64,000 nt of DNA from a bacterium D16-51 (GCA_003612285.1 RAYE01000014.1:1-64000); one strand, 5' to 3'; numbered from the stretch's first letter, positions 42,108 to 51,230 are shown. The notes: generated from the letters alone by a model not told the origin. A program made the numbers and translations.

Positions 42108-43773
42108 AATAAATAAACACAAATTCCCTATATTTGGTAAGCTGGTAAATTTTTGCTGCATCTTTAGGTTCCAGGTTAATACATCCGTGGGAGCCTTTTG
42201 TCAGGTAAAGGTCTTTTGTCCAGCGGGACCATGGCTGCCATGTTGCGGGATGGAAGCCGGTTCCCGACCAGGTAATCCGTACCCAGTTGGTAACAGGTGT
42301 TTTGTAGTCTGCGCCTGTCAGCGTATATTGTTCACGGTGTTCCTTGATAAAGAAAGCGCCTGTTGGCGTCTTTCTGCCTTCTACCGGCCTGCCGGTAATA
42401 CAGCGGCAGGAAAATACACGCTTTCCTTTTCGGTAGACATATACTTTCTGGTCTTTTAAAGATATTTCCGTATAATTTTTCCTATCCCAGTCGTTTTCCG
42501 GGTTTTCTGTATCCATCTGATAGGCGGTATTCAGATAGTTTACTTTATTCCGGAAGGTCAGGGCTTTTTTGTTGCTCTTTGAAGGATTCTCAATAAATGA
42601 ATTTGTTACAGATGGTTCAATGGCGGCTTTTAAAGCTTTGTTTGCCTGTTTTAATGTTTTATCATAATCTAGCTGCCAGCCATAATCCCCGCCTTTTATG
42701 GTTATTGTTTTTTTATTGTGTGTTTTGACTTTTCGGTCAATTCCGACTGTTTTGTATTTCAGACAGAAGTTTTCAACCCATTTCTCAATTGCTTTCTTTT
42801 TATACTTGATTTTACCATTCTTGTAAGTAATCCATTTAGAGATTTTAGCAGGGGTAATCTCTTCCTTCCCCCCATTTTCCATTGTCCATGTAATATAGCG
42901 GAGCGCTGCATTATTGCAGGTTTTGAGCATTTTATCCAACTCTGCCTTGTCTGTATTGGAAGTTGCTGTTTCATATAAATCAGGGTATTTGTTTTCATCT
43001 GTAATATCCAGGGTTGTCTGCGCCTGACGCAGGCATTCATCAATGGCGTCTAACAATTTATCTGGAATAATTTTATTTCCTTTTACTTCATCTACATAAA
43101 TATATTGCTGTTTTTCTTTAGAAAATTTTACGGTGGCAGCTTCTGGCAGATTAATTTTATAACTGTCGCTGCCTAAAACAAAATCGGATTGTAAAATTAC
43201 TTCGGATAATTTATCTTTGTCATAGGAAACTGCAAAATCCAGAGTATAATGGTTTGTTGCTGGAAAGAGCCGGAATGCCTGGTGCTGTGTTTCATAGAGC
43301 TGGTCGTAGTTAGAACTGATATCGAATTGATAGCCAATATCATCTCCATTAATTGTCAGGCTTCCATTTTCTCTTCCTTTAATAACCAATGCATAATCAC
43401 TGTATTTTTTCCTTAATTTCATTTTAGAATCTTCTAATGTCTGTCCGGATACATCTATGCCGTCAATGGAAGTACCTTGATACCAGCGGTTTCCATAATA
43501 AATCTTTTGGTAGGCAATGGCAGCCGTAATCAGCCCGATTGCTGCAAACAGGGTGACGCCAAGGAATCCAAGGAGGATTTTATGGACACGTCTTTTTTTC
43601 TTAGGTGTAATTCCAGAAAAACTATCCTCGTCTTTATCGCCTGGCTGCCCTGGGGCATCTTCCAGCCAGGGCGTTCCAGTGTTTATTGCTTCTGCTGTGC
43701 TTGCTGTAAAATTACCTGATGTATTTTCTGCGTTGTTTTCAAGTTGTTTTGGTTTTCTGTTTCGCTTTTTCAT
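42106..43773 (-). CDS. L,D-transpeptidase (YkuD) with PG-binding domains
   Basis: The protein has 555 residues. A basic cytoplasmic N-terminus leads to a membrane segment near 66-90 (ILLGFLGVTLFAAIGLITAA). Two putative peptidoglycan-binding type 4 domains follow (WYQGTSIDGIDVSGQTLEDS marks the first). The C-terminal YkuD domain has ISLKDQKVYVYRKGKRVFSC and the catalytic TKGSHGCINLEP with Cys, His and Gly in order. It makes 3-3 peptide cross-links or anchors proteins to the wall. A 55-bp palindrome lies 12 bases before its ATG. Confidence 0.92.
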   Translation of the reverse strand: MKKRNRKPKQLENNAENTSGNFTASTAEAINTGTPWLEDAPGQPGDKDEDSFSGITPKKKRRVHKILLGFLGVTLFAAIGLITAAIAYQKIYYGNRWYQGTSIDGIDVSGQTLEDSKMKLRKKYSDYALVIKGRENGSLTINGDDIGYQFDISSNYDQLYETQHQAFRLFPATNHYTLDFAVSYDKDKLSEVILQSDFVLGSDSYKINLPEAATVKFSKEKQQYIYVDEVKGNKIIPDKLLDAIDECLRQAQTTLDITDENKYPDLYETATSNTDKAELDKMLKTCNNAALRYITWTMENGGKEEITPAKISKWITYKNGKIKYKKKAIEKWVENFCLKYKTVGIDRKVKTHNKKTITIKGGDYGWQLDYDKTLKQANKALKAAIEPSVTNSFIENPSKSNKKALTFRNKVNYLNTAYQMDTENPENDWDRKNYTEISLKDQKVYVYRKGKRVFSCRCITGRPVEGRKTPTGAFFIKEHREQYTLTGADYKTPVTNWVRITWSGTGFHPATWQPWSRWTKDLYLTKGSHGCINLEPKDAAKIYQLTKYREFVFIY

Positions 43774-43784
43774 TTTCTTTTTAT

Positions 43785-43839
43785 TAGGAACTGTAGAAAA
43801 ATAGGTGATACTGTGCCAGCTATTTCCTACAGTTCCTTA
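43785..43839 (-). repeat. Palindromic repeat family F, copy 1
   Basis: AGGAACTGTAG-AAAAATAG at one end pairs with CTATTTCCTACAGTTCCT at the other over a 17-nt loop containing ACTGTGCC. It forms the leader of the L,D-transpeptidase mRNA, ending 12 bases from the start codon. A related copy is at 44183-44238. Confidence 0.6.
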
Positions 43840-44182
43840 TTTGCCTTTCTTTAACTTATAATATGATGGGGCTTCCCCCTGCTTGTATACTATGCAGGAA
43901 AAGCCGTTTACAGACCTTAACTATTATAATCAGAAGTGGTGAAGTAATTGTATCAGAAATATTACATTTATATTAAGTCTTTTTGATGGCAGTTTTCTAT
44001 AATTTTTGTCAATTGAAAGCAAGACCATGAATAGAAACAGGAGTTCTCATTATGGCAGAAGATTTGTTAAATAAAATTTGACAAGCAGTTACTACAATGT
44101 TACTATCAATAGTGATAAAAGATGTTTTTGGTAATAGGGACAGGGTGGGTTTGTGATGATATTTAAGATTCACGGGTTGAAT

Positions 44183-44238
44183 AAGAAATTGTAGGAAAAT
44201 AACTGACACGGTATTACTTATTTTTCTATAATTCCTAA
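44183..44238 (+). repeat. Palindromic repeat family F, copy 2
   Basis: AAGAAATTGTAGGAAAATAA is matched by TTATTTTTCTATAATTCCTA across a loop with CTGACACGGTATTAC. Its reverse complement follows copy 1 (43785-43839) base by base with paired changes in the stem. The 43840-44182 stretch between the copies holds no gene I can support. Confidence 0.55.
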
Positions 44239-44314
44239 GAATGGAGGTTAGATTGAAAAATCATTCTAAGACTGCACAAAACGCATCCTAAGAATGAATA
44301 CGGTTTCAATCATG

Positions 44315-44458
44315 GAAAAACGCAAAAGCAGCGTTTTTCATCGCTATTTGTGCCGCAAAGAGCGCGGCATGTGGATTAGTGTGAAAAAATTTTTTTCGCA
44401 CGCAGATTTGTGTCAGCGCACACTTGCCACAAATTTGATATGTACAAAGAACGTGTGC
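44315..44458 (+). ncRNA. Cluster of four stem-loops in the DUF1292 leader
   Basis: Four hairpins stand in a row: GAAAAACGC/GCGTTTTTC (44315-44339), TGCCGC/GCGGCA (44351-44369), GTGTGAAAAAA/TTTTTTCGCAC (44379-44401) and CAGATTTGTG/CACAAATTTG (44403-44437). GCACAC (44418-44423) can instead pair with GTGTGC (44453-44458), which excludes the fourth. The next gene starts 17 bases later. It may be a regulatory leader; it matches no riboswitch I know. Confidence 0.4.
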
Positions 44459-44474
44459 AGAAATGAGGGTTTTT

Positions 44475-44873
44475 ATGAACGATAGAAATCGTGATTTGTT
44501 TTTTAATGAAGACAATGAAGCTGCGGTAGCAATTACTTTAACAGATGAAGATGGGAATGATGTGGAGGCGCAGATTCTTGCCGTAATTGAAATTGAAGAA
44601 CTGGGCAAAGAATATGCTGCTGTATTGCCATTAGATATTCAGGAAGATGAATCTGATGAAATGGAGGCGCTCATTTTTGTGTATTCAGAAGATGAGGAGG
44701 GCAATCCAGTATTTGAGTCACTGGAGGATGCAGAAGAGCATGAAATTGTAGCCTCTGTTTTCAATCAATTCTTTTCAGAAGCAATTGACGAAGAAGAGGA
44801 AGAAGATTCCGAAGATAGTTACTTAGATGACATTGGAGATATCATTCCGGGAGTATCAATCCAAAGGGATTAA
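44475..44873 (+). CDS. DUF1292 family acidic protein
   Basis: The 132-residue, very acidic protein starts AAVAITLTDEDGNDVEAQIL and continues EELGKEYAAVLPLDIQED and ALIFVYSEDEEGNPVFESLE, the DUF1292 (YrzB-type) pattern. The function is unknown; clostridial homologues often lie near yqgF and alaS, which are not present here. The ATG at 44475 follows GAGGG at a 5 to 6 base gap; a start at 44463 is less likely. It is preceded by a long structured leader. Confidence 0.85.
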   Translation: MNDRNRDLFFNEDNEAAVAITLTDEDGNDVEAQILAVIEIEELGKEYAAVLPLDIQEDESDEMEALIFVYSEDEEGNPVFESLEDAEEHEIVASVFNQFFSEAIDEEEEEDSEDSYLDDIGDIIPGVSIQRD

Positions 44874-45020
44874 GAATATAGTTCGTTTGGGGTTGGGACG
44901 AGGGTTCAGGCATTGCATTTGGACGGTTCTTCCAGAGCTTTTCTCCGTGCGGCATAGCAGCTGATTAGGGGTGTTCAATGGCAGCAGTCCATGAGTATAA
45001 AAACAACCTGCTTGAAAAAG

Positions 45021-45075
45021 TGTTCCAATGTGATACAAATATGAACTGCTAAGTTAAGTGTTTCACATTGGAACA
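45021..45075. repeat. 13-bp inverted repeat
   Basis: TGTTCCAATGTGA (45021-45033) and TCACATTGGAACA (45063-45075) are perfect inverted copies 29 bp apart. A second hairpin (CCTGTACT/AGTACAGG) follows at 45090-45107. Both lie downstream of the minus-strand nuclease remnant and could terminate it, or may be ends of a small element. Confidence 0.5.
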
Positions 45076-45131
45076 TGGCTGCCGTTCCTGTACTCCAGTA
45101 CAGGGGGCAGTGTTTTTGATGCTGATGGCAA

Positions 45132-46177
45132 TTAGCGTAATTTATCAATTTGGCTTTCAGGGAGGCCTGTAATCTGTATGATTTCTTCTGTCGGATACCC
45201 TGACTTGATAAGGTTTTTAGCAATTTCCAATCTTTCTTCTGTTTTTCCTTCTGCTCTGCCTTTCCGTCTGGCTTCCAATATAAATTGATTATGGTCCCGG
45301 ATGGCCTTTTCACGTGCCTCATACTCCAGGCGTTTTTGTTGGTCCTGGCTGATAACCTGCAGTGTTTTGTATGCACTTTCAATGTAGGGGTCTTTTATAG
45401 CAACCATGTCAAACTCCTCCTTTTGTTCAGCGTTAATAAATTTTGCCCATAACATGATATTGTCACTGTCATCTTTTAACTTCTTGGGAAGTTTTGGAAG
45501 TTCCAGAACATGGAATTCCATTTTATCTGTATATAATGTATGGCGGTTATCCTCTGCAATATGGAAACAGGAATAGAAGTCTTCTGTTTCATCGAAAAGT
45601 TTAAAGTCAAGAATGCTGATGCTGACACATTTTTTGAATTTGTTGTAGCTGTCACCTGCGTTGATTTGCCCTGCATACATTTTTGAGAGGTAGAACAGGG
45701 AACGTTCCGCCCAAACGGATAGTTCGGAAAGCTGGACTTCAATATCAATTTCCGTGTCGTCGTTTAGCAGCACCCTGACATCAAGAATGCCTAGTACAGC
45801 GTTTCTTAGTCCCTCATACACTTAGTACTTTCTATTTCCGCCATCGCTGCGTTGGTCTACACTCCGTTTCGGTCCGTGCTAAACGTGTGCCACTGGCACA
45901 CAGCACCGTCAGTCAACAATGCCACCGCATTGCCTCCTTCCTCCGCCTTGCGCTGACAAAAATAGCAAGCACTAAGTATATGGGGATTAAGGAAACGCTG
46001 TACTAGCTTGTCATCTTCGTATGTTTTTCGAAGATGGGTGTTTATAAGTATGGTTTCTTTGATATCCTTCGGATCTAATTTAAGCATGGCGGACAGGAAT
46101 CCTATCCGGGCTTTTTCATCTGTCATGATTTCTTTAAAAGCGAAATCAATTTTTGGTTTCATTAAAAAGTCTGTCAA
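45132..46177 (-). pseudogene. Rpn/PDDEXK_2 nuclease-transposase, split by a MITE
   Basis: The N-terminal part (MKPKIDFAFKEIMTDEKARI, then LINTHLRKTYEDDKL) and C-terminal part (GILDVRVLLNDDTEIDIEVQ to ITGLPESQIDKLR) are the two halves of one recombination-promoting-nuclease (PD-(D/E)xK transposase) protein. They are separated by 212 bp of inserted DNA. Removing one TA plus the element leaves 834 bp, exactly 277 codons plus stop, and restores DKLGILD. The start is a TTG at 46177 following AAGGAGG. The acidic IDIEVQ motif belongs to the active site. As it stands the gene is inactive. Confidence 0.9.
45792..46005 (-). mobile_element. MITE-like insertion with 38-bp inverted ends
   Basis: The ends GTACAGCGTTTCTTAGTCCC and GTACAGCGTTTCCTTAATCC are inverted and flanked by TA (45792-45793, 46004-46005). 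Inside, in the minus direction, are AATGC-GGTG-GCATT and GTGTGCC-AGT-GGCACAC, the latter enclosed by GTGCT/AGCAC, then CACGGACCG and GTAGACCAACGCAGC. The same order of blocks is present in 29522-29730, although ends and hairpin stems differ. Confidence 0.82.
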
Positions 46178-46246
46178 ATTGTACCTCCTTAATGGCTGAC
46201 AATTGTATGTTTTTTAATTTTCTCCATTAACAAAAGTTATATATAT

Positions 46247-46309
46247 TACTAAGGTGGTTAAATATTGATGTTTTTACTTGTCTAAATTTCTATCTGCTGC
46301 GTTGTCATA
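46247..46309 (+). mobile_element. Half MITE-like element
   Basis: CTAAGGTGGTTAAATATTGA then TTTTTACTTGTCTAAATTTC and TATCTGCTGCGTTG match the end of the 29522 family, with a TA before it. The match stops after GTTGTCAT. There is no paired end nearby; the nearest inverted end is at 47783-47804. Confidence 0.6.
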
Positions 46310-46540
46310 GAGTATCTTTGAAAAATGGATTTCCAGAAGGCCGCTTCCGCTCTTAATTTATTAAACGTTCATTTAATAATTTTTCTTCCTCTCAAGTGTA
46401 ATTATAAAATAATATATGTCGGAGGTCAACAAAAAAGGTTACTATTTACGGCTGATTTCAAAGAACGAGCAGCCTCTTATGTGTTAGTACAATGGGTTTG
46501 TTCGTTTTTTGGGGATAATTTATCTTTATACCATTTAATT

Positions 46541-46568
46541 TAAGATATAGCTGAAAAAATGCCGATAT
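46541..46568 (+). promoter_or_regulatory. Sigma-28 (SigD)-like promoter
   Basis: TAAG at 46541-46544, 16-base spacer, GCCGATAT at 46561-46568. The -10 is an exact sigma-28 match; the -35 and spacing are each one off. It lies 126 bp before the gene at 46694. The rest of 46310-46540 shows no gene. Confidence 0.65.
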
Positions 46569-46693
46569 AATAATAGCAAAAACTGGTTTTTGCAGTGATC
46601 TGATTTTTTTGAACTGGTTAGAGATGAGTTTTTGGATAATATGTCTGCAGACTATTAGGCATTTAATTATGAAAATGAAAGTGAGGAAGAGGT

Positions 46694-47620
46694 ATGTCAA
46701 TGAATATTAGTTTAAATTACAATCAGTTTTACCAAGGCACACAGCAGATTCAAAACTATGGTTCTGATATGGCATTAAAGAAGGATACTTTGGTAAAATA
46801 TGAATTTAGTACTACAGACAAAGATGGAAACAAGGTTATGGATAAAATGTCCAAAGAGGAAACCATACAGGTGATGAACGATATTACAGCACAGTATGGC
46901 GATAATGTAATCGTGGAATTTTCTGGCGATGGCCTGGCGGCATTGGCAGATTTTAAAAAAGGGATAATGGATAGGCCTTTATCTCAAGAAGAGTTGGAGG
47001 AAAAAGCGGCGAAAGATGCTGCATTTCAGAAAGATATCATACATTTTGACAGATCGGTGAGCTATTTGCCGGAATATTCCGGCATTTTCAGTGCAGATAA
47101 AGCAGTCGCAGCTGCTGTAGAAAAATCCAGCAAGAAAGAACAGGCATATGTATATAATATTATCCGGCAGAATTTCCTTATTGAAAACAGCAGTTCCATG
47201 ACAGAAGAGGAACGTCAGGCAAATATTTCATTGGGGATGGAAAAAGCAGAATATGCAGCGGAAAACTTCATATCAGATGGCAACAGAAAATCCTTTTTGA
47301 CAGCAATGGAATCTATTGCAAAACTGGCAAGGGCAGGGAAGTCTGACAGTAATGGAAATATGGACTATGGTGTGAATAAACCAAGTTATTTGGGGCATGG
47401 AAGCAGTTTGGTTTATACTACAAATACAGTAGACATGATGCGGAGAATGGACAGCAGTGCATATGAAGAATTTCAAAAAATTGGCAGCAGGAAAGACGGG
47501 GCGCTGGATGCTCTGAAGTACCTGTCAGATTGGTATATCAGTGCGGTAAAGAAAAATCCTTCCATTGTTGATATATACGAGAGGAGGTCGGAGCAGTATG
47601 TGTCTGCCCTGCGAAATTAG
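46694..47620 (+). CDS. Sigma-28-controlled protein of unknown function
   Basis: A 308-residue soluble protein. The N-terminus MSMNISLNYNQFYQGTQQIQ then YGSDMALKKDTLVKYEFSTT is Asn/Gln-rich, like flagellar hook or filament-associated proteins. The body is helical (SMTEEERQANISLGMEKAEY and FLTAMESIAKLARAGKSD). There is no signal peptide or Cys. I do not recognise a family. The sigma-28-like promoter and a flagellin 4 kb downstream suggest a motility or late flagellar role. The start follows GAGGAAGAGG. Confidence 0.75.
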   Translation: MSMNISLNYNQFYQGTQQIQNYGSDMALKKDTLVKYEFSTTDKDGNKVMDKMSKEETIQVMNDITAQYGDNVIVEFSGDGLAALADFKKGIMDRPLSQEELEEKAAKDAAFQKDIIHFDRSVSYLPEYSGIFSADKAVAAAVEKSSKKEQAYVYNIIRQNFLIENSSSMTEEERQANISLGMEKAEYAAENFISDGNRKSFLTAMESIAKLARAGKSDSNGNMDYGVNKPSYLGHGSSLVYTTNTVDMMRRMDSSAYEEFQKIGSRKDGALDALKYLSDWYISAVKKNPSIVDIYERRSEQYVSALRN

Positions 47621-47660
47621 GTTGGGGGTTATCGCTTATTATTTCTCATTATGAATGTCA

Positions 47661-47729
47661 AAAGGCATATGGAATAGTCAAATCCCCCGCTGCAGAGCAG
47701 CGGGGGATTTGACTATTCCATATGCCTTT
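47661..47729. terminator. Perfect 33-bp hairpin
   Basis: 47661-47693 is the exact reverse complement of 47697-47729 with only AGA between. The stem ends AAAGGCATATGG at its base and CCCCCGCTGC at its tip. It lies 40 bp after the 46694 gene. It would be a very strong terminator in either direction, although the flanking T-run is short (CCTTTG). Confidence 0.75.
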
Positions 47730-47782
47730 GTACTGTTGTTTTGTTATTCCATGCTTTTCAGCGAAGCATAATTAGCGTGAAT

Positions 47783-47804
47783 AGATATTTAACCGCTTTA
47801 GTAA
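47783..47804 (-). mobile_element. MITE end fragment
   Basis: AGATATTTAACCGCTTTAGT followed by AA is an inverted end of the 29522 family, with TA next to it. It faces the half element at 46247-46309 in the correct orientation for a single element, 1.5 kb apart, with the 46694 gene between. The 47805-47924 stretch holds no gene. Confidence 0.5.
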
Positions 47805-47924
47805 TAACTATAAATGTTCATATTTTTGGAGTATGAGAATTTTTTCAGATTGAATCAGGCGTGCCATAATCATATAATTAAAGGAAGTTAAAGGTTGTTG
47901 ATGACAGAAAGGATGGAAGAATTA

Positions 47925-50900
47925 ATGAGAAAATTTAAAAAGCAGAAAATGGCAAAGCGTTTATTTGCCGGGATGATGGTTTGTTCTCTTATGGCGGGCT
48001 GTATGCCATATGGAATGCAGTTAAAGGCATCTGCAGCAGAGACAGAAGAGACAAAAGCGGGTGGAAATACCGGGGAGGAAAATGTAATTACGGTAGATGG
48101 AAACCAGATTCGGACAAAAAATGTCAATGGGCTTACGTTTAAGGGGTTTGGTTTGTTGAGTGGAAATTCCACCAGTGACCTTTTGATGGATTATAAGGCG
48201 GAAAGCCCTGAGGCATATGCAGAATTGATGCAGTATCTTTTTGGCGGGGAGTATCCGATTATGAACCATGTAAAACTGGAAATGGGGAATGACAGGAATA
48301 ATTCGACCGGTTCAGAGTCAGCGACAAAACGCACCAGTACAGAAAAGGCAAATGTACTCCGCAATCCGGGATGGCAGCTGGCAGCAGATGCAAAAAAGAT
48401 TAACCCTGATTTAAAAGTCAGTATTTTACGCTGGAATAAGCCGGCATGGGTAAAGACAGATAAGGATATTTATAACTGGTATAAGGAAACAATTTTAGAG
48501 GCATATAATCAATATGGATATATGGTGGATTATATCAATCCAAATACAAATGAATATTGGGGAAATGACCGGGATGCAGCGTTTACAAAATCTTTTGCCG
48601 GCTGGATTGCTTCCGAAAACGAAGAGACAATCCCGGATGAAACAGCAAGGAAGCTGTTTAAGAAGATTAAACTGGTAGTTTCTGATGAATCCGGCACTGT
48701 TTCAGCATCTGTAGCGCAAAAGCTAAAGGAGGACAGGGATTTTTATAACTGTGTGGATGTTGTGGGATATCATTACAGCCCTCTTGACGACGAGGAAGGG
48801 GGAATGAAATGGCTGGCAGAATATTGTGATAAAGAAGTATGGAACAGCGAAGCACAGGCGACGTTTTCTAATTCTGCATTCCGACCTTCTAATAATGTGA
48901 AAGATCCTTCTGTGGAAGGGACAGGGATTGGCGGTACAGGCAGCGCGCTGGAAATGGGCAATACATTTATTAAAGGGTTTGTAGAATCACGCCGCTCCCA
49001 TGTAATTTATCAGCCGGCAATTGGTTCTTTCTATGAAGGAAGCCAGTATTCTTTTAAAGAGCTGGTGAGCGCAAGAGACCCTTGGTCTGGCTGGGTTCAT
49101 TATGATGCAGGCCTTCTTGTGCTGGCGCACCTTAGTAAGTTTGCAAAGACGGGCTGGGAAAATGAGGAAAATACAGCAGGAATCTGGCGGGCAATTCCTG
49201 AAGCAAGCGAATCTGCTGCGGAGGGGACGAATCCGGTTAACGGACGGAATGGTGGAAGGAATTATATGACGCTTGCTTCGCCGGAAAAAAATAATTTTTC
49301 GACGATTATTGTCAATGACAGTGAATATTCAATTACATATACTGTTAATACAAAGAACATGGATTTAAAGGAAAGCCAGGAGCTGGGCATTTGGGAAACA
49401 AGGGCGGCAGATGACGGTGCTTTTAATGAAAATTACATGAAATTCAGGGAGAACGTAAAAGGCAATGCAGAGGGGGCGTACACAGTTTCTGTGAAACCAT
49501 ATTCTGTAGTGACAGTGACGACGCTTGATGTTTCAGAAAGTGCGGAACATACAAAAGTATTGCCGGTAGAAGGGGAGCGGACGGTATTGGATACAGACAG
49601 TACAGGCGGCAGGCAGGAAACTTCTGATGTTTATTTGTATGCAGATGATTTTGAGTATGCTGGGAAGACAGTTCCGGTTTTGGATGGAAAAGGCGGCTTT
49701 ACGGGAGAAAAAGAAAGTTATATTGCTGCGCGTGGTGGAGATACCGGTGCGATGGCAAGATATATCCATACTTTAAATGGCGCTTTTGAAGTATACAAAA
49801 CAGATTCCGGCAGCCATGTCCTGCGTCAGCAGTTAGATAAGAAGGAGCATGGAGTTGGGAGCGCATGGAATAATGGCGACCCGGTAGCGCTGGCAGGGGA
49901 TTTCCGCTGGACAAATTATGCTGCCTCTGTCGATGTGTATTTTGAGCATACAGAAGAAGAGCCATATGCTGCTATTGGCATCCGGCAGACAGGGGCGTCC
50001 CATCATTTATTAAATAGTTCCGGGTATACCTTAAAATTATATCCAGATGGGAAATGGACGGTGCACCGCCAGAGGGAAGAGGTGCGTTCTGGTAAAGTAA
50101 CTGCAAAGGATGGTTTTAAGTCCGGGGCAGGTGCATGGAACAATATTAAGCTTGTAGGGGATGGAAATGCTGTCCATGCATTTATTAATGAAAAGCAGGT
50201 TGCATCTTTTGAGGACAGTAATCCAATTACAGCAGGCCGTATTGGCCTTGGAAGCGCATATACTTTCACATGTTTTGATAACTTAAAAGTTATGAAGGTA
50301 AAGGGGAAGGCGCCGTATTATGCAGAGTTGCTTGATAATATGGAAACATATGATTTGACGCCTGAAAAAAATATGAAACTATCCTATGATGGGGAGTGGA
50401 GCCATGAAAATGGAAAAGGGATGAATGTTTACCAGCGCAGCATGTCAGAAAGTAAGAGTACAGGCGCAAAGCTGACATACACTTTTTCAGGAACCGGGCT
50501 GGAAATTCTGGCAGGTACGAAAAAGACCGCAGCGCTCCGTGTTACGGCAGATGGAACCATAGTTTCTGAAAAAGCAGAAACGCAGCCGGCCAGTGATATG
50601 AATATGGTTTATTCTTTAAAAGGTCTTGATTATGGGCAGCATACTGTAACATTGGAGGTTTTGGAAGGGACGCTTTCCGTTGATATGGTGGGCATCCTTG
50701 GCGCTTTGTCTGAGCTTGGCGATGCATATGAGGTGATGCCATATGTTCCAGAAGAGCCGGAAAAGCCGGCGTCAGAACTGAAAAAAGGCGAGGTTTTCGA
50801 GGCAGGGAAGGCTAGTTTTAAAGTGGTGGATGCATCGAAAAAGCAGGCTGCCTATCTGAAGCCTTTGAAAACAAGTATTGCTGCAGCAGTAGTACCTGAT

Positions 50901-51230
50901 ACGGTAACAATAACAAAGAATGGCAAAAGTATTACCTGTAAAGTAACGGAAATCAGCAGCAGGGCATTTGTGAAATGCAAAGCTTTAAAATCCGTTACGG
51001 TTGGGAAGAATGTAAAAACAATTGGCAGGGAAGCTTTTAAAGGATGCCGGAAGCTAAAGAAGCTCATTATCAAATCAACTGTATTAAAAAAGGTGGGGCA
51101 AAATGCAGTGAAAGGAATCCATAAAAATGCCATTATTACATGCAGCGGTAAAAATTTAAACGCTTATAAAAAACTCTTCCAGGCAAAGAGCGGTTTTGAT
51201 AAGAAGACAATGAAGGTGAAAGTAAAGTGA
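47925..51230 (+). CDS. GH59-type beta-galactosidase, secreted multidomain
   Basis: The protein has 1101 residues. It has a signal peptide (LFAGMMVCSLMAGCMPYGMQ, cleavage near ASAAE). The catalytic region starts TFKGFGLLSGNSTSDLLMDY, then HVKLEMGNDRNNSTGSESAT and LRNPGWQLAADAKKINPDLK, the pattern of galactocerebrosidase-like GH59 enzymes. Likely catalytic Glu are in NPNTNEYWG (near 209) and WNSEAQATF (near 308). A LamG-like domain (600-790), a further binding domain and a C-terminal BspA-like leucine-rich region (FVKCKALKSVTVGKNVKTIG) follow. It would release galactose from galactans or galactolipids. The start at 47925 follows GGAAG. Confidence 0.85.
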   Translation: MRKFKKQKMAKRLFAGMMVCSLMAGCMPYGMQLKASAAETEETKAGGNTGEENVITVDGNQIRTKNVNGLTFKGFGLLSGNSTSDLLMDYKAESPEAYAELMQYLFGGEYPIMNHVKLEMGNDRNNSTGSESATKRTSTEKANVLRNPGWQLAADAKKINPDLKVSILRWNKPAWVKTDKDIYNWYKETILEAYNQYGYMVDYINPNTNEYWGNDRDAAFTKSFAGWIASENEETIPDETARKLFKKIKLVVSDESGTVSASVAQKLKEDRDFYNCVDVVGYHYSPLDDEEGGMKWLAEYCDKEVWNSEAQATFSNSAFRPSNNVKDPSVEGTGIGGTGSALEMGNTFIKGFVESRRSHVIYQPAIGSFYEGSQYSFKELVSARDPWSGWVHYDAGLLVLAHLSKFAKTGWENEENTAGIWRAIPEASESAAEGTNPVNGRNGGRNYMTLASPEKNNFSTIIVNDSEYSITYTVNTKNMDLKESQELGIWETRAADDGAFNENYMKFRENVKGNAEGAYTVSVKPYSVVTVTTLDVSESAEHTKVLPVEGERTVLDTDSTGGRQETSDVYLYADDFEYAGKTVPVLDGKGGFTGEKESYIAARGGDTGAMARYIHTLNGAFEVYKTDSGSHVLRQQLDKKEHGVGSAWNNGDPVALAGDFRWTNYAASVDVYFEHTEEEPYAAIGIRQTGASHHLLNSSGYTLKLYPDGKWTVHRQREEVRSGKVTAKDGFKSGAGAWNNIKLVGDGNAVHAFINEKQVASFEDSNPITAGRIGLGSAYTFTCFDNLKVMKVKGKAPYYAELLDNMETYDLTPEKNMKLSYDGEWSHENGKGMNVYQRSMSESKSTGAKLTYTFSGTGLEILAGTKKTAALRVTADGTIVSEKAETQPASDMNMVYSLKGLDYGQHTVTLEVLEGTLSVDMVGILGALSELGDAYEVMPYVPEEPEKPASELKKGEVFEAGKASFKVVDASKKQAAYLKPLKTSIAAAVVPDTVTITKNGKSITCKVTEISSRAFVKCKALKSVTVGKNVKTIGREAFKGCRKLKKLIIKSTVLKKVGQNAVKGIHKNAIITCSGKNLNAYKKLFQAKSGFDKKTMKVKVK

